Shown piece by piece: positions 8,419 to 18,700 of a DNA stretch of 64,000 bases. This DNA comes from Poriferisodalis sp965208895. GTDB taxonomy: Bacteria; Actinomycetota; Acidimicrobiia; Acidimicrobiales; Poriferisodalaceae. The position numbers and the translations under genes were made by a program. Under the pieces are notes generated by a model that was given only the letters and a program-made list of their open reading frames with translations, did not search any database and was not told the DNA's origin. Numbering within the stretch: position 1 is the stretch's first letter; every line of letters begins with the position of its first letter. The stretch spans positions 2,542,001-2,606,000 of the forward strand of contig NZ_OZ242363.1 of the NCBI RefSeq assembly GCF_965208895.1, in the 5' to 3' direction.

Positions 8419-11400
8419 ATGTCGGATCTTGTGGGTTGGGGCCGACGTCGGGTCAGGTATGTGCTGGCGGCGTTCGTGGCGGCGGTGTCGGTGATCGGGA
8501 GTCCTGCCGCAGCCACCGCCGGGATGGGTGATGGTTCGGCCCGACATCGTGCTATTGGTGATTTTGTCCCAAGTGCCGGGCAGATGCAGGGCCAGGAGTT
8601 CGCGTGGTCCGCCACGAGTCCGTCCGACGAGCCCGTTTCGGGTACAGATACGGCTGAGGGTGCCGGTGATGTCGACGTTGTCGAGACAGTCGGCGGTCTG
8701 GCCGCCATCGAGGAGCAGTATGCGCGTGATTACGGGGTGTCGGTGGCGGAGGCTTCGAGGCGGTTGGCGCGCATCGATGAGCTGAAACCTGTGCTGCGGG
8801 CTATTCGCGAAGCCTCGACTGGTCGGGTGGCCGGGTGGGGCTTCGATCATGTGGGCATGTTCGGGGGCTGGGTGCTGCTGGCGGGTGATGGGCTGCCGTC
8901 GGCTGCCGCGGCGGAACTGGAGGGTGCTCATCGCGATGTGTGGGTACACACGGGCGCAGTCCACACCTATGAAGAGTTGCGGGCGGCGCAGCGGGGCCTG
9001 TTCTCGGGTTTTGATTCGGCTGTGGCTGCGGAGTCGGCGTGGGTGAAGCAGATGGTGTCGTTCACGGGCATCGACATGGCCGCGAACGCAGTGCAGGTGG
9101 GGATCGATCCTGGGCTGGTCGCTCCCGGCGATCTAGCGCGGCTGCCCGGCTGGTCGGGTGGCAGCCCGGAGGAGTTGGGTGGTCAGGTTCTGTTCGAAGC
9201 GGCTGCAGCGGCAGCTGCGGGTGTGCTGGGGACGCTTGTGGCAGTGCGCACGGTCGTCGTGGACGGTCGTGGCGTTGCGGGCGAGAAAGCCGCAGGAGAA
9301 GGCAGCCGTGCTGTGGGTGCATTGTCGGACAGCGCTGATGCTGAGGGTGGCGATTCTGAGTCGGAGCGGGCGGCGGATGACGCGCAAAGGAGTGTGCGAG
9401 GCATCCCGGAGGTGTCGTTGAGTGTTGCGTCCGGTCAAGACAGGATCGTTGCGGTGGATGAGGGTGAGAGCCTGTTGCAGCTTGTGGTGTCGCTGACGGA
9501 GGCGCCCGATGTTGCCGTGTCAGGCACGTTGACGGTCTCGCATGTGTCGACCGATGAAAACGATTTCTGGGGTTGGCACGGCCATGACCTTGATGCGCTT
9601 CAGTACCGATGGGCGGTGCCTGCGGGCGAGTCTTCTGCGGCAGTGGGCATCGCGATCAGCGACGATCATCTCACCGAGCCGGACGAGCAATTCAAAGTCG
9701 CGCTCGGCACATTGCCCGCAGGCTACATAGCCGGGCCATCGTCGACAGTGGAGGCAAAGATCGTCGACGATGACATCGCCTATTTTTCGTTCGGTGTCTC
9801 CGACTTGGTGGCAGTGGAAGGCAGCCGCAGTCACGTGATCAAGATTGCTGTCGAAACCTCGGCATTCATCTCGACAGGCAGTGCACTGATCTTGGTGCCC
9901 ACGATGCACACAGACGCGGCGTTTCGGGTCTTATTGGACGGATACTATTCTCGTACGAGCCAAATCCGTATCCCAGTCGATTTCGGGACCCGCGAGGTGA
10001 ACGGCATCCGGTTCGACAAAGATCTAATAATCGTACTCAAACCCTACGATCCAGAAGACGAGCATGAGGTGCCCGAGTCCGCTCCGGTGCCCAGCATCGT
10101 GCTCGAAGCGCGTTCCGACGCTGATACGACTCATGACATCTACGCGGTCGGGCAGTTGTTCGACCTGCTGTACGAGACGCCGGACGGCGCACTCAAACCG
10201 GTCGAGGACTACGGCGTCATATATGAACCGCGCAGCCCGCGCTCGGTTGTCGCCGTAGACACTGGTGCTGCACCGTCGGCGAGTCTGAGCGTCGCTCGTG
10301 CGCAGGTGGCCGAGGGCGGGTCTGTTGATGTGACGGTCACGTTGAGCAAAGCGCAGAGCAAGCCGACTGCGGTGAAGCTGAGTTTTCTCGACGGCACCGC
10401 TGAGGGCGGCCGCGATTATCGGCGAACTGCGGCAGTGGACGTGCCGCCGGGCAGGACCAGCGCGACGCGTCGGATCCACACGATCGACGACGACCTGATG
10501 GAAACCGACGAGACGTTCACCGTGGCAATCGCCGACAATCTGAAATGGGCGCGAGGCGCAACAAACCACGTGACGGTGACAATCATCGACGACGACCATG
10601 CAAAGGCGACGCTCGAGGCAGTGTCGGGGCGGGTCATCTCTGAGAAGCAGGGCAAAGCAGTGGTGAAGGTCTCGCTGTCGAGGCCGCTGCCTCACGATGT
10701 CGAGATCCCGCTGGTGCTCGAATCCCGCGGGGCGGTCATTGGCAGTGACTTCCAGGCCAAGTCGCTGCGGGTTGTGATCCGTGCGGGCACCACTTCGGGG
10801 TCGGCCAAGGCAGCGGTCGCGGTCGACGATTCCGACACCGAGGGTCCCGAGAAGTTCGCCGTCAAGCTCGGCAGCCTCCCGGACAGGGTCGTACGAGGCA
10901 GGCCGGGCACTGTGCTGTTCACGATCTTCGACACAGGCGAAGCGCCGACGGCGCAGCTGTCGTCGGCACGAGCGGTGCTCCGTGAAGGAACGAATGTCAC
11001 CGTCTCTGTCACTCTCTCCGAGCCGCTGAAGACTGACACCGAGGTCGCGCTCACCTTCAGCGGCACCGCCGACGCCGATGCGGACTACACAGTGACGGGT
11101 CTGCGCAACGGAACTGCGAAGCTGCAACTCCCTGCGGGCAAGACGCGCAGCCGCCTGTTCGTCACCGTTATCGACGACGACAAGTACGAAGGGACCGGAC
11201 GCGAGACGATCGCTGTCGGTCTGGACCTTGCCGGGCACGCACTGCTCGCGCCCGCTGAGGACGACAGCATCGTGATGCGCATCACCGACGTCAACAGATT
11301 CGTCGCCGGCGGGCAGCTTCGCACGCCAATAGGAGACAACAAGATAGCGCTCTGCACCGTCGGCTTTGCGGTGTATCAACCAGCACACCCACCTCTGCGC

Positions 11401-12069
11401 CGTGAAGCTAAATATGGAGTCCTCACCTCCGGGCACTGCCAGCCGGAAAAGGCAGCGACTGACACTTTCAGCAAATTCAACGGCATCGAGCTGCCGCTCG
11501 TGGCCGAATGGCCCGACAACCTCGACGTCCAATGGCACTCCATTCCGACCGGCAACGACATACGCCTCACTAACCGATACATGTGCAACACCAGACGAGG
11601 CAACCGAACGTTCGCCACTACCTGCGAGGTACACAGCACGGTCGCCGATGACGACATCAAGTTCACCACCGACGACATGATGGGCGATTACGTGTGCCAC
11701 TACGGCCATGTCACCGGCTACTCCTGCGGCACTATCACCGACATCTCCTTCGACCCAGACGGCAGCCGTACAAATTGCAGCCACGGGGACAAGAGCTGCG
11801 GCGCCGACTACGCAAGAGTCGAAGGACCGGCTCTTTGTACTGCCAAAGGGGACAGTGGTGGACCGTGGGTGAAAGGACCCGTCGCATACGGAATACACAG
11901 GGGAGGTTCAAAGGACTCATCGCGCGATGCTTCCACCGGCCAGTGCATGTTCGATGTCAAGCAGATACCGGGTGCCCACGAAACCGTATTTGCAACATTC
12001 CTGCCGATCGAGAAGGCGCTGAGTAAACTAGGTCTCCGGCTGCTCACCGCTGATCAGCAGATTCAGTGA
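8419..12069 (+). CDS. Secreted streptogrisin-like serine protease with internal Calx-beta repeats
   Basis: About 1216 residues. Signal peptide (1-35); an alpha-lytic/streptogrisin-like propeptide segment (about 95-235; YARDYGVSVAEASRRLARI, AGWGFDH); about four to five Calx-beta-type domains (about 330-965, with IVDDD, IIDDD and VIDDD ends); then a chymotrypsin-fold protease (about 970-1200) with TSGHC (His), LDVQW (likely Asp) and GDSGGPW (Ser). SD GAGGGG precedes ATG 8419. The propeptide and protease are closely similar to those of the gene at 23456, which lacks the Calx-beta insert. The downstream lipoprotein gene overlaps its stop. Substrate unknown; probably acts at or outside the cell surface. 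Confidence 0.85.
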   Translation: MSDLVGWGRRRVRYVLAAFVAAVSVIGSPAAATAGMGDGSARHRAIGDFVPSAGQMQGQEFAWSATSPSDEPVSGTDTAEGAGDVDVVETVGGLAAIEEQYARDYGVSVAEASRRLARIDELKPVLRAIREASTGRVAGWGFDHVGMFGGWVLLAGDGLPSAAAAELEGAHRDVWVHTGAVHTYEELRAAQRGLFSGFDSAVAAESAWVKQMVSFTGIDMAANAVQVGIDPGLVAPGDLARLPGWSGGSPEELGGQVLFEAAAAAAAGVLGTLVAVRTVVVDGRGVAGEKAAGEGSRAVGALSDSADAEGGDSESERAADDAQRSVRGIPEVSLSVASGQDRIVAVDEGESLLQLVVSLTEAPDVAVSGTLTVSHVSTDENDFWGWHGHDLDALQYRWAVPAGESSAAVGIAISDDHLTEPDEQFKVALGTLPAGYIAGPSSTVEAKIVDDDIAYFSFGVSDLVAVEGSRSHVIKIAVETSAFISTGSALILVPTMHTDAAFRVLLDGYYSRTSQIRIPVDFGTREVNGIRFDKDLIIVLKPYDPEDEHEVPESAPVPSIVLEARSDADTTHDIYAVGQLFDLLYETPDGALKPVEDYGVIYEPRSPRSVVAVDTGAAPSASLSVARAQVAEGGSVDVTVTLSKAQSKPTAVKLSFLDGTAEGGRDYRRTAAVDVPPGRTSATRRIHTIDDDLMETDETFTVAIADNLKWARGATNHVTVTIIDDDHAKATLEAVSGRVISEKQGKAVVKVSLSRPLPHDVEIPLVLESRGAVIGSDFQAKSLRVVIRAGTTSGSAKAAVAVDDSDTEGPEKFAVKLGSLPDRVVRGRPGTVLFTIFDTGEAPTAQLSSARAVLREGTNVTVSVTLSEPLKTDTEVALTFSGTADADADYTVTGLRNGTAKLQLPAGKTRSRLFVTVIDDDKYEGTGRETIAVGLDLAGHALLAPAEDDSIVMRITDVNRFVAGGQLRTPIGDNKIALCTVGFAVYQPAHPPLRREAKYGVLTSGHCQPEKAATDTFSKFNGIELPLVAEWPDNLDVQWHSIPTGNDIRLTNRYMCNTRRGNRTFATTCEVHSTVADDDIKFTTDDMMGDYVCHYGHVTGYSCGTITDISFDPDGSRTNCSHGDKSCGADYARVEGPALCTAKGDSGGPWVKGPVAYGIHRGGSKDSSRDASTGQCMFDVKQIPGAHETVFATFLPIEKALSKLGLRLLTADQQIQ

Positions 12070-13031
12070 TGAACGGAAATGCGGCAACGATGCCGTCGAG
12101 CTTCCTGGTCCGAGGATCAACAGCGGTGATGCTTGCCGCCCTTGTGGTCGCCTGCACAGGAGCACACTCCACTGGCGTGCCAGTGTCGGATGTACCTGTG
12201 TCTGCCTCGGAGGTCCCGGCGGCGGCTGTTGATGGTCCATTTGTCGGCATGGGTGCCGGTTACTTGACGCAGTCAGATCCATTCGTCGGCATGTATTCCC
12301 CCATTAACGATCCGAAGTATACGAGGCATACGGTGGACTTTATTCCTGGGCTGGCGGTCTTAGAGATCGAGGGTCGGTGCCCCTATCTGGTACATGGCGG
12401 GGAGCGTTACCTTTGGAGGCTGCCGCGTGGAGCCGTATCGTATGATCCCGACACCGGCATTCTTGACTTTGAGGGGAGGTGGCTGCAATCTGGCGATGTG
12501 ATTGAGGGTGCTGGCGTATCGTACAGTCGTCTATGGACCAGCAATGCTGACCATATGGCCTTTCTCGCTGAGCTGCGGCACCTATTTCCATCGTGTACAC
12601 GGATGACACATCACACTTATCTCGACTATCCGTACCCCTTGGTTTGGAGCCTCAGGGACGAGTATTTGCAGAGTTCCGGGTACGACCACTTCGTCGGTTC
12701 CCGTGGTGGACTGCCTTCTGACAGCAAGATGTTTCATGACGGTGTACTGCACATCAAAGATCGCTGCGCATACGCAGTCATCGGCGGGCGTCGATATCTG
12801 ATTCGGTTTCCCGCCCGTTTTGTCGGGTACCGGCCTCGGTCCGGCATCTTGGTGACGGAGTCTGGGGACTTCGTGCGTTCAGGCGACGCCGTGGTGTTCC
12901 GCGGTGAACTGACAAATGATCGACACCATTTTGTCGTGTACGGACCCAAGTCACGAATCAAGTTCACATGCATTTCAGACGGCAGCCTGCTCGGTCACGT
13001 GGCCCAAGCCGGCAATTCGATATCTGAATGA
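12069..13031 (+). CDS. Putative lipoprotein with two repeats of an undescribed domain
   Basis: 320 residues. Lipoprotein signal with lipobox LVVAC (Cys29). The mature part holds two copies of a roughly 55-residue motif: copy 1 near residues 95-150 (LEIEGRCPYLVHGGERYL) and copy 2 near 220-275 (LHIKDRCAYAVIGGRRYL), each followed by YxPxxGIL and SGDxVxxxG. I do not recognise a named family. The ATG overlaps the protease stop (TGATG), so both are made together. A single related copy occurs in the lipoprotein at 24949, also behind a protease. Base composition looks more AT-rich than its neighbours. An inhibitor, chaperone or anchor for the protease is possible but unproven. Confidence 0.75.
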   Translation: MNGNAATMPSSFLVRGSTAVMLAALVVACTGAHSTGVPVSDVPVSASEVPAAAVDGPFVGMGAGYLTQSDPFVGMYSPINDPKYTRHTVDFIPGLAVLEIEGRCPYLVHGGERYLWRLPRGAVSYDPDTGILDFEGRWLQSGDVIEGAGVSYSRLWTSNADHMAFLAELRHLFPSCTRMTHHTYLDYPYPLVWSLRDEYLQSSGYDHFVGSRGGLPSDSKMFHDGVLHIKDRCAYAVIGGRRYLIRFPARFVGYRPRSGILVTESGDFVRSGDAVVFRGELTNDRHHFVVYGPKSRIKFTCISDGSLLGHVAQAGNSISE

Positions 13032-13111
13032 CTCCGCGCCGCTCTTGGAAGCACAAATGTCATAGATGTAGTTTCCCCCAAGCTGTGGAAAACCTGTGAG
13101 CAACGGTGCAG

Positions 13112-13378
13112 CTACTCGTCTGCGTTGGCTACGAGGTCCATGTCCTCACTGCAGCAACGGGGCGGCTCAGGGTTCTGCACCGGCGAGCGTGTCATGCGCA
13201 TCTCAGTGCCGCAGAGGCTGCACCGGTAGGTGAGGCGCACCCGTCGCAGTTCTCCTGGCGGGGGCGGCGGGGGGATCGGCCGCGAGAATGTGGCCATCAT
13301 GCGCAGGCCAAGCCGGTACACGATGTAGATGAAGACCAGCGAGAGCGGCACGGCCAGCCACAGGCTCACATGGACCAC
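13112..13378 (-). CDS. Small membrane protein with zinc-ribbon-like cysteines
   Basis: 88 residues: one N-terminal TM helix (WLAVPLSLVFIYIVYRLGL), a Pro-rich linker (PIPPPPPPGE), then a compact cysteine module (CSLCGTEMRMT ... PPRCCSEDMD) that could bind zinc. The start is GTG 13378. It resembles small uncharacterised actinobacterial proteins of this shape; function unknown. It is divergent from the gene at 13435. Confidence 0.7.
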   Translation of the reverse strand: MVHVSLWLAVPLSLVFIYIVYRLGLRMMATFSRPIPPPPPPGELRRVRLTYRCSLCGTEMRMTRSPVQNPEPPRCCSEDMDLVANADE

Positions 13379-13434
13379 GCTAACGCTGCCCGCTCCTCTC
13401 GCCGTCGGGGCTCGGGTGCTTGTGACATTGTTTG

Positions 13435-13698
13435 ATGGTGCGGCCTACTGGGACTGAGCCTGGAGACTTTGTCGAGTACGACATGGATCTGTATGAGGCG
13501 CAGCGGCGCAGTGCCATGCGGGCTGCGCTGGAGGCCAGCCGAGCCGAGCTGTCTGCGGAACTCGGTGTGGAGCTCCGGGTTGGCAGCGAAGGCAATGAGC
13601 TGGTGTTGGTGGACGCCCATGGGGTTCGCTACCGGGCGAGCCTGAACCCTCGCGGACGGCTGGTGCTCACCGCCGTTCGGGGAGCCAGCCTGCTCTAA
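13435..13698 (+). CDS. Hypothetical protein, 87 aa
   Basis: I do not recognise a family. The N-terminal half is a charged, Ala-rich helix (MDLYEAQRRSAMRAALEASR), and the C-terminal half looks like beta strands (ELVLVDAHGVRYRASLNP). No signal peptide or TM. Start choices are TTG 13432, ATG 13435 and GTG 13438. Its stop overlaps the stop of the convergent DUF3499 gene by a few bases. Coding status is supported by GC-rich third positions and a fit between the flanking genes. Confidence 0.55.
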   Translation: MVRPTGTEPGDFVEYDMDLYEAQRRSAMRAALEASRAELSAELGVELRVGSEGNELVLVDAHGVRYRASLNPRGRLVLTAVRGASLL

Positions 13699-14081
13699 CG
13701 CGAGGGCGAGGCGCGGAAGGCCCGTTCGAGCAGCGACGACGGTGCCGGCTCGGGGTCGGGTTCTGGCATTTCGGTTGGCTCGGGACGGGACCGGGGCTTG
13801 AACAGCGGTTCAACGCCCTCCGAGGCTTCGGCACTCGGCGCCGGCGGGGCCGTCACCGGTTCCGGCTCGTGAACCCGTTGGTCCGCGAGCTCCCACCCGA
13901 CCGGCACCTTGATCCGATCGGCATGGCGCCGGCACAACGGCATGATCATGTCGCGCTGACGAGACGTGCCGGCCATCGTGGCGGCATCTAGGTCGTACAG
14001 CCACGCCCTTGTCTGAAGCACGTCATAGCCAAGCCCATCGGTGGCCAACTCGGTGCACATCCCTCGAACACACTGCAACAT
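13695..14081 (-). CDS. DUF3499-family protein
   Basis: Actinobacterial conserved protein of unknown function. It begins with a cysteine pair (LQCVRGMC), has a core with TRAWLYDLDA and LCRRHADRIKVPVGWEL (a treble-clef-like metal site is plausible), and then a Pro/Glu-rich disordered tail. ATG 14081 is chosen because similarity begins there; the frame is open further upstream to 14231, overlapping the divergent acyl-CoA dehydrogenase start. About 128 residues, typical of the family. Confidence 0.75.
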   Translation of the reverse strand: MLQCVRGMCTELATDGLGYDVLQTRAWLYDLDAATMAGTSRQRDMIMPLCRRHADRIKVPVGWELADQRVHEPEPVTAPPAPSAEASEGVEPLFKPRSRPEPTEMPEPDPEPAPSSLLERAFRASPSR

Positions 14082-14215
14082 GGCAGTCGAAGGTACCGGC
14101 GCGCTTGGGACCGGTTGGGGATAGGCCGCCGGCCCGGTGCCGAACGGGCGATCTCGGTAGGGTGCTCTGCGCCAGAAGCAGACCTGCTGACGGCGAGCAC
14201 ACGAGGGGAGCCGCA

Positions 14216-15550
14216 GTGGTTGGCGGAGCATTGAAGTCAGCGAGCATGGACGATTTCGATCTGCGGATGTCCGCCGCGGTCGAGCCGCTGTATGAAGCGG
14301 TCAAGGCGTTCATCCGCGACGAAGTCGACCCCATCACCGAGGAATTCCACCGGATGGGAGAGAACCGCGAAGACCGCTGGAGCTGGGCACCCGGCCAGCT
14401 CGAGCTGCTGGAGGGCGCCAAGAACAAGGCGCGCGAGCAGGGATTGTGGAACTTCTTCCTGCCTGACGCGGACACCGGCGAGGGCCTGAGCAACCTCGAC
14501 TACGCCTACATCGCCAACGAGCTGGGCAAGAACCGACTGGCCTCGGAGTGCCTGAACTGTTCCGCGCCCGACACCGGCAACATGGAAGTGCTCGAGCGCG
14601 TCGGCACGCCCGAGCAGAAGCAGCAATGGCTCGAGCCGCTGCTCGAGGGCAAGATCCGCTCTGCTTATGCCATGACCGAGCCGGCCGTGATGAGCTCGGA
14701 CGCCAAGCAGGTGCAGACCAACGCCGAGCTCGACGGCGACGAGTGGCTGATCAACGGCGAGAAGTTCTACATCTCCGGTGCCGGTGACCCCCGCTGCAAG
14801 ATCATGATCACCATGGTGCGCACCAACCCCGACGCGGACACCTACAAACAGCAGTCGCAGATCCTCGTGCCGATCGACGCGCCCGGCGTGAACATCTTGG
14901 GCCCGATGCACGTCTTCGGCGCCGACGACGCCCCGCACGGCCACATGCACATCACCTTTGAGGATGTGCGGGTGCCTCGCGACAACATCCTGCTCGGCGA
15001 AGGCCGCGGCTTCGAGATCTCTCAGCTGCGGCTGGGCCCTGGCCGCATCCACCACTGCATGCGCTCGATCGGCGCCGCCGAGAAGGCCATCGAGATGATG
15101 GTCGACCGGGGACTGAGCCGGGAGGGCTTCGGCAAGAAGCTCATCAACCTGGGCAAGAACATGGAGGTCGTGTCGCGGTCACGCATCGAGGTCGAGGCCA
15201 TGCGGCTGATGGTGCTGCGGGCGGCCCAGGCCATGGACACGCTCGGCAACGCCGAGGCGCGAGTCTGGGTGAGCGCTGTCAAGGCAATGGTGCCCGAGAA
15301 GTGCTGCGACATCATCAACGAGGCGATCCAGATGCACGGTGCAGCTGGGGTTTCGCAGTGGTTCCCGCTGGCTGACATGTGGCATGCGCAGCGCACACTC
15401 CGGCTCGCTGACGGTCCCGATGAGGTGCATCACCATGTTGTGGCTCGCGCTGAGGTCAAGACTCGCGAGAGTGAGCGGTCCATGGGGCTTGCTGTCGACC
15501 ACACGCTCGACGGGCCGGTCGCTCCGGCCATGGCCTTCTCTGGCCCCTGA
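14216..15550 (+). CDS. Acyl-CoA dehydrogenase (ACAD10/11-like)
   Basis: FAD enzyme that introduces an alpha-beta double bond in acyl-CoA esters. Visible features: AYAMTEPAVMSSDAKQV (FAD-binding region), WLINGEKFYISGAG, LRLGPGRIHHCMRSIGAAE, and the C-terminal LADGPDEVHHHVVA typical of the ACAD10/11-type group. About 444 residues from GTG 14216, which has a strong SD (GAGGGGAG) 5 bp upstream; ATG 14246 is the alternative. It stands alone but would feed beta-oxidation together with the ligase (19.3 kb), hydratase (28.3 kb) and SDR (22.6 kb). Confidence 0.9.
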   Translation: MVGGALKSASMDDFDLRMSAAVEPLYEAVKAFIRDEVDPITEEFHRMGENREDRWSWAPGQLELLEGAKNKAREQGLWNFFLPDADTGEGLSNLDYAYIANELGKNRLASECLNCSAPDTGNMEVLERVGTPEQKQQWLEPLLEGKIRSAYAMTEPAVMSSDAKQVQTNAELDGDEWLINGEKFYISGAGDPRCKIMITMVRTNPDADTYKQQSQILVPIDAPGVNILGPMHVFGADDAPHGHMHITFEDVRVPRDNILLGEGRGFEISQLRLGPGRIHHCMRSIGAAEKAIEMMVDRGLSREGFGKKLINLGKNMEVVSRSRIEVEAMRLMVLRAAQAMDTLGNAEARVWVSAVKAMVPEKCCDIINEAIQMHGAAGVSQWFPLADMWHAQRTLRLADGPDEVHHHVVARAEVKTRESERSMGLAVDHTLDGPVAPAMAFSGP

Positions 15551-15741
15551 GGGCCGGCGCCGGTCGGCGTGTTTGTGCCGTCGGCGTAATTGTGGCAGAT
15601 ATGCGCCGAGACAGCGCTGGCAGATCCGCGCTCGCGTGAGGCGCGTACACCGGTGTTTGCTAATCTAGTGTTCGGTGATCGGGACGGGATCGTGGCGCGG
15701 TCCGGCCCGATGCGACACAGCAGCGCCAAAGGACGGTGGTC

Positions 15742-18700
15742 ATGGCGGCAGGAGGGACTGATCGGGGCCGGGGCAGCGGTTCGGGTTCTGCTGGGGATGG
15801 TCATCGGGCGGTGCCGCGGCGGTCGAGGGCTTGGCGGCGTTGGGCGGCTGCGGCTGTGGTTGCGGTGTTGGCGGCGGGGCTGGTGGTGCCGGTGTCGGCG
15901 GGTCCGGCGTGGGCGCAGAATCCTCCTCCGGCGGTGGATTACGACGTCGATGATGACGGTTTGATCGAGGTTTCGAGCTTGGCGCAGTTGAACGCGATCC
16001 GGTGGGATCTCGACGGTGACGGCGCCGCTGATGTGTACCCGCCTGATCGTGACGGCCGCACCGGCCATGATCCCGACGGGGCTGCGAAGCATGCGGCGGC
16101 GTTCCCTGATGCGATGGCGGGAATGGGCTGCACGTCTGATGGCTGTTCGGGCTATGAGCTCGTCGCCGACTTGGACTTCGACACCAACGCCAACGGCCAG
16201 GCTGATGCGGGCGACGACTTCTGGAACGGCGGCAAGGGCTGGGTTCCGTTGATGGGCGGAGAGGCGGTCTACGGCTTCGAAGCCCGTAGTCGTCTCCATG
16301 ACCAGGTGGGGACCAGCTACTTGGGGGACCGGCCGAATCCGCGTGCTCGGATGTTCACTGCGGTGTTCGAGGGCAACGGCCGCACGATTGCGAACTTGTT
16401 CATCGACGATCCGGGCCGCTGGTTTGTGGGGCTGTTCGGCTATGTCGGCCCCGGGGCGCATGTGCGCAATGTGGGGCTGAGCGCCCCCAACCCTGACAGC
16501 GGGGTGAGCGGCTCGACCGAGGCGGGGGCGCTGGCAGGCTCGGTGGAGCGTGCCCGGGTCAGCGGCGTGTGGTCCGATGTCGATGTGGCCGGAGGCCACA
16601 AAGTAGGCGGCCTGATCGGGTTGAGCTGGAGACATGCGTTCGTCATCGAGAGCTTCGCCACCGGCGACGTGACGGGCTGGAGCTTGGTCGGCGGTCTGCT
16701 CGGGGTCCTCAACTATTCGGGTGCTGCTGCGAGCTACGCCACCGGCGACGTGACGGCGTCATGCCACGGGGGAGGACTCGCCGGTCGCCATCCCGACGGT
16801 CACATCAGGGCGACCTATGCCACCGGTTCAGTGACGGGAACCTCTGCAACAAATTGCACACACGACGGGGTGCATGTGACCGCAGTCGGTGCCCTGCTCG
16901 GGATGACGAGCAACCCCGTCTTGAACTCGTGGCCGCGCGCCAACTACGCAATCGGAAATGTCACCGCGCCGCCGGGGGCGAACGAGGTGGGCGGGCTGGC
17001 CGGCATGTACATCAGCTCGCCGGCTCAGCCTGGTGAGGGTTCGAATTATTGGGACGTGGAGGCTTCTGGTCAATCCGGCAGCCCGGAGTTCGCAGTGGGT
17101 TACACGACGGCGCAGTTGCAGGCGCCGACGGGTTATTCGGGCATCTACGCGGACTGGAACGTCGATGTGGGTGCTGACGGCGATTTCGGCGGTGCGGGTG
17201 ATGATCCGTGGGATTTCGGTTCGTCGTCGCAGTATCCGGTGCTGAAGTACTGCGCGGACAAGCCGGGGATCGACACCGCTGACGGTGAGCCGTACTGTCC
17301 GCTGGATCCGGTGGCGCAGCGGTCGGGGGGGATCACGATCGTGGTCGTGCCCGTCAGCGACGACGGTGATGGTGACAGCGACGACACTGACGCGGACGGC
17401 GGCGCTGCGGACGAGCCAGTCGCTGACGCTGATGGGGATGCGAGTGATGCGGCGCCGCAGGGTTACGCGGTCGATCCTGCTGTGGTGGCGAAGGTGGAGT
17501 ATCTGGCTTCGCAGACCCATCACGGCTCGGCGCATGTGAATCGCTGGCAGCGGGTGCTGGCCGCGTTCGGCGCGCTCGACGCTGCTGGCGTCGCCGGGGG
17601 CGCGATGACTGCGGAGCAGGCTCAGCAGATGGCCGACACCCACAGCAGCCCGGTATGGGACGAAGTAGTAACCGAGCTGACAGCGCTCGAAGCCGCGCAG
17701 GCGCCGGCAGCGGACGATGCGCCCTCACCAGGTGACGGTTCCACGCCCCAGGACGCTCCGGTGCCTCAGGACGCCCCCGTGCCCGACGAGGGCGATGCTG
17801 TGCCGGTGACGGTGCCGGTGGTGAGCATCGCCGCCGGTCCGGATGTGACCGAGGGAGGCGACGCGGTGTTCACGCTGACCGCGGATCCGCCGCCGACCGC
17901 TGGTCTCGATGTGTCTGTGACGGTGTCGTCGCAGGGCGACTGGGGCGCCGCAGCCGGCCCGCAGACAGTCAGCTTCGCCGCTGGCGCCGCGACAGCGACG
18001 CTGACGGTGCCCACCGTCGATGACAGCGTGGACGAGGCCGACGGCTCGGTGTCGGTGACGTTGGACGCGCCCGGCGCGGACTCGGGCTACACGGTCTCCG
18101 CTGTCCACGGCTCGGCTGCGGTGGGGGTGGCTGATGACGATGTGGATCCGTTGACGGTGTACATGATCTTCTTCGCGACCTCGATCGACGAGAACGGCGC
18201 CGGCTACGGCAACCAGGCCGGGCTCAACATCGGGCTGACGCGCACGCTGCGGTCGTGGGAGACGCTCACGGTGCCGTTGAGCGTGACCGGCGGCGACGAA
18301 GGCGCCCAATGGACGATGCGCGACCTCAACGATCCCGACGCGGCGTTCGCGAACGACTTCGAGGTGACCTTCGGCCCGGGCGACCAACGCGTCGAGTTGG
18401 CGTTGACTGCTGTGGCTGACAGCGACTGGGCCGATCACGAGATCACCGTGTCCTATGGCACCGGCAGCCGGGCGGCGACGCTGAACGGCAGCACCGACGG
18501 CGTGAATATGGGCATCTCGTGGGGTCCCGACGGCGTCGAGCGCGCGGACGGTTCGACCACCGTGGTGATCGTCGACAGCGACGAACCGCCGCCGCAGATC
18601 GACATCACCGCAGCGTCGGGCGGCACCGAAGGAACCGCCGCAGCCTTCACCGTCACCGCTTCGGCGCCGGCAGCGGCCGATCTCGACGTGAACGTGGCGG

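Noticed and set aside
10024..11898. Long open frame (624 codons) on the minus strand opposite the Calx-beta protease
   Set aside because: No recognisable domain. The plus-strand frame has signal peptide, Calx-beta and protease motifs; the antisense frame is a by-product of GC-rich codon use.
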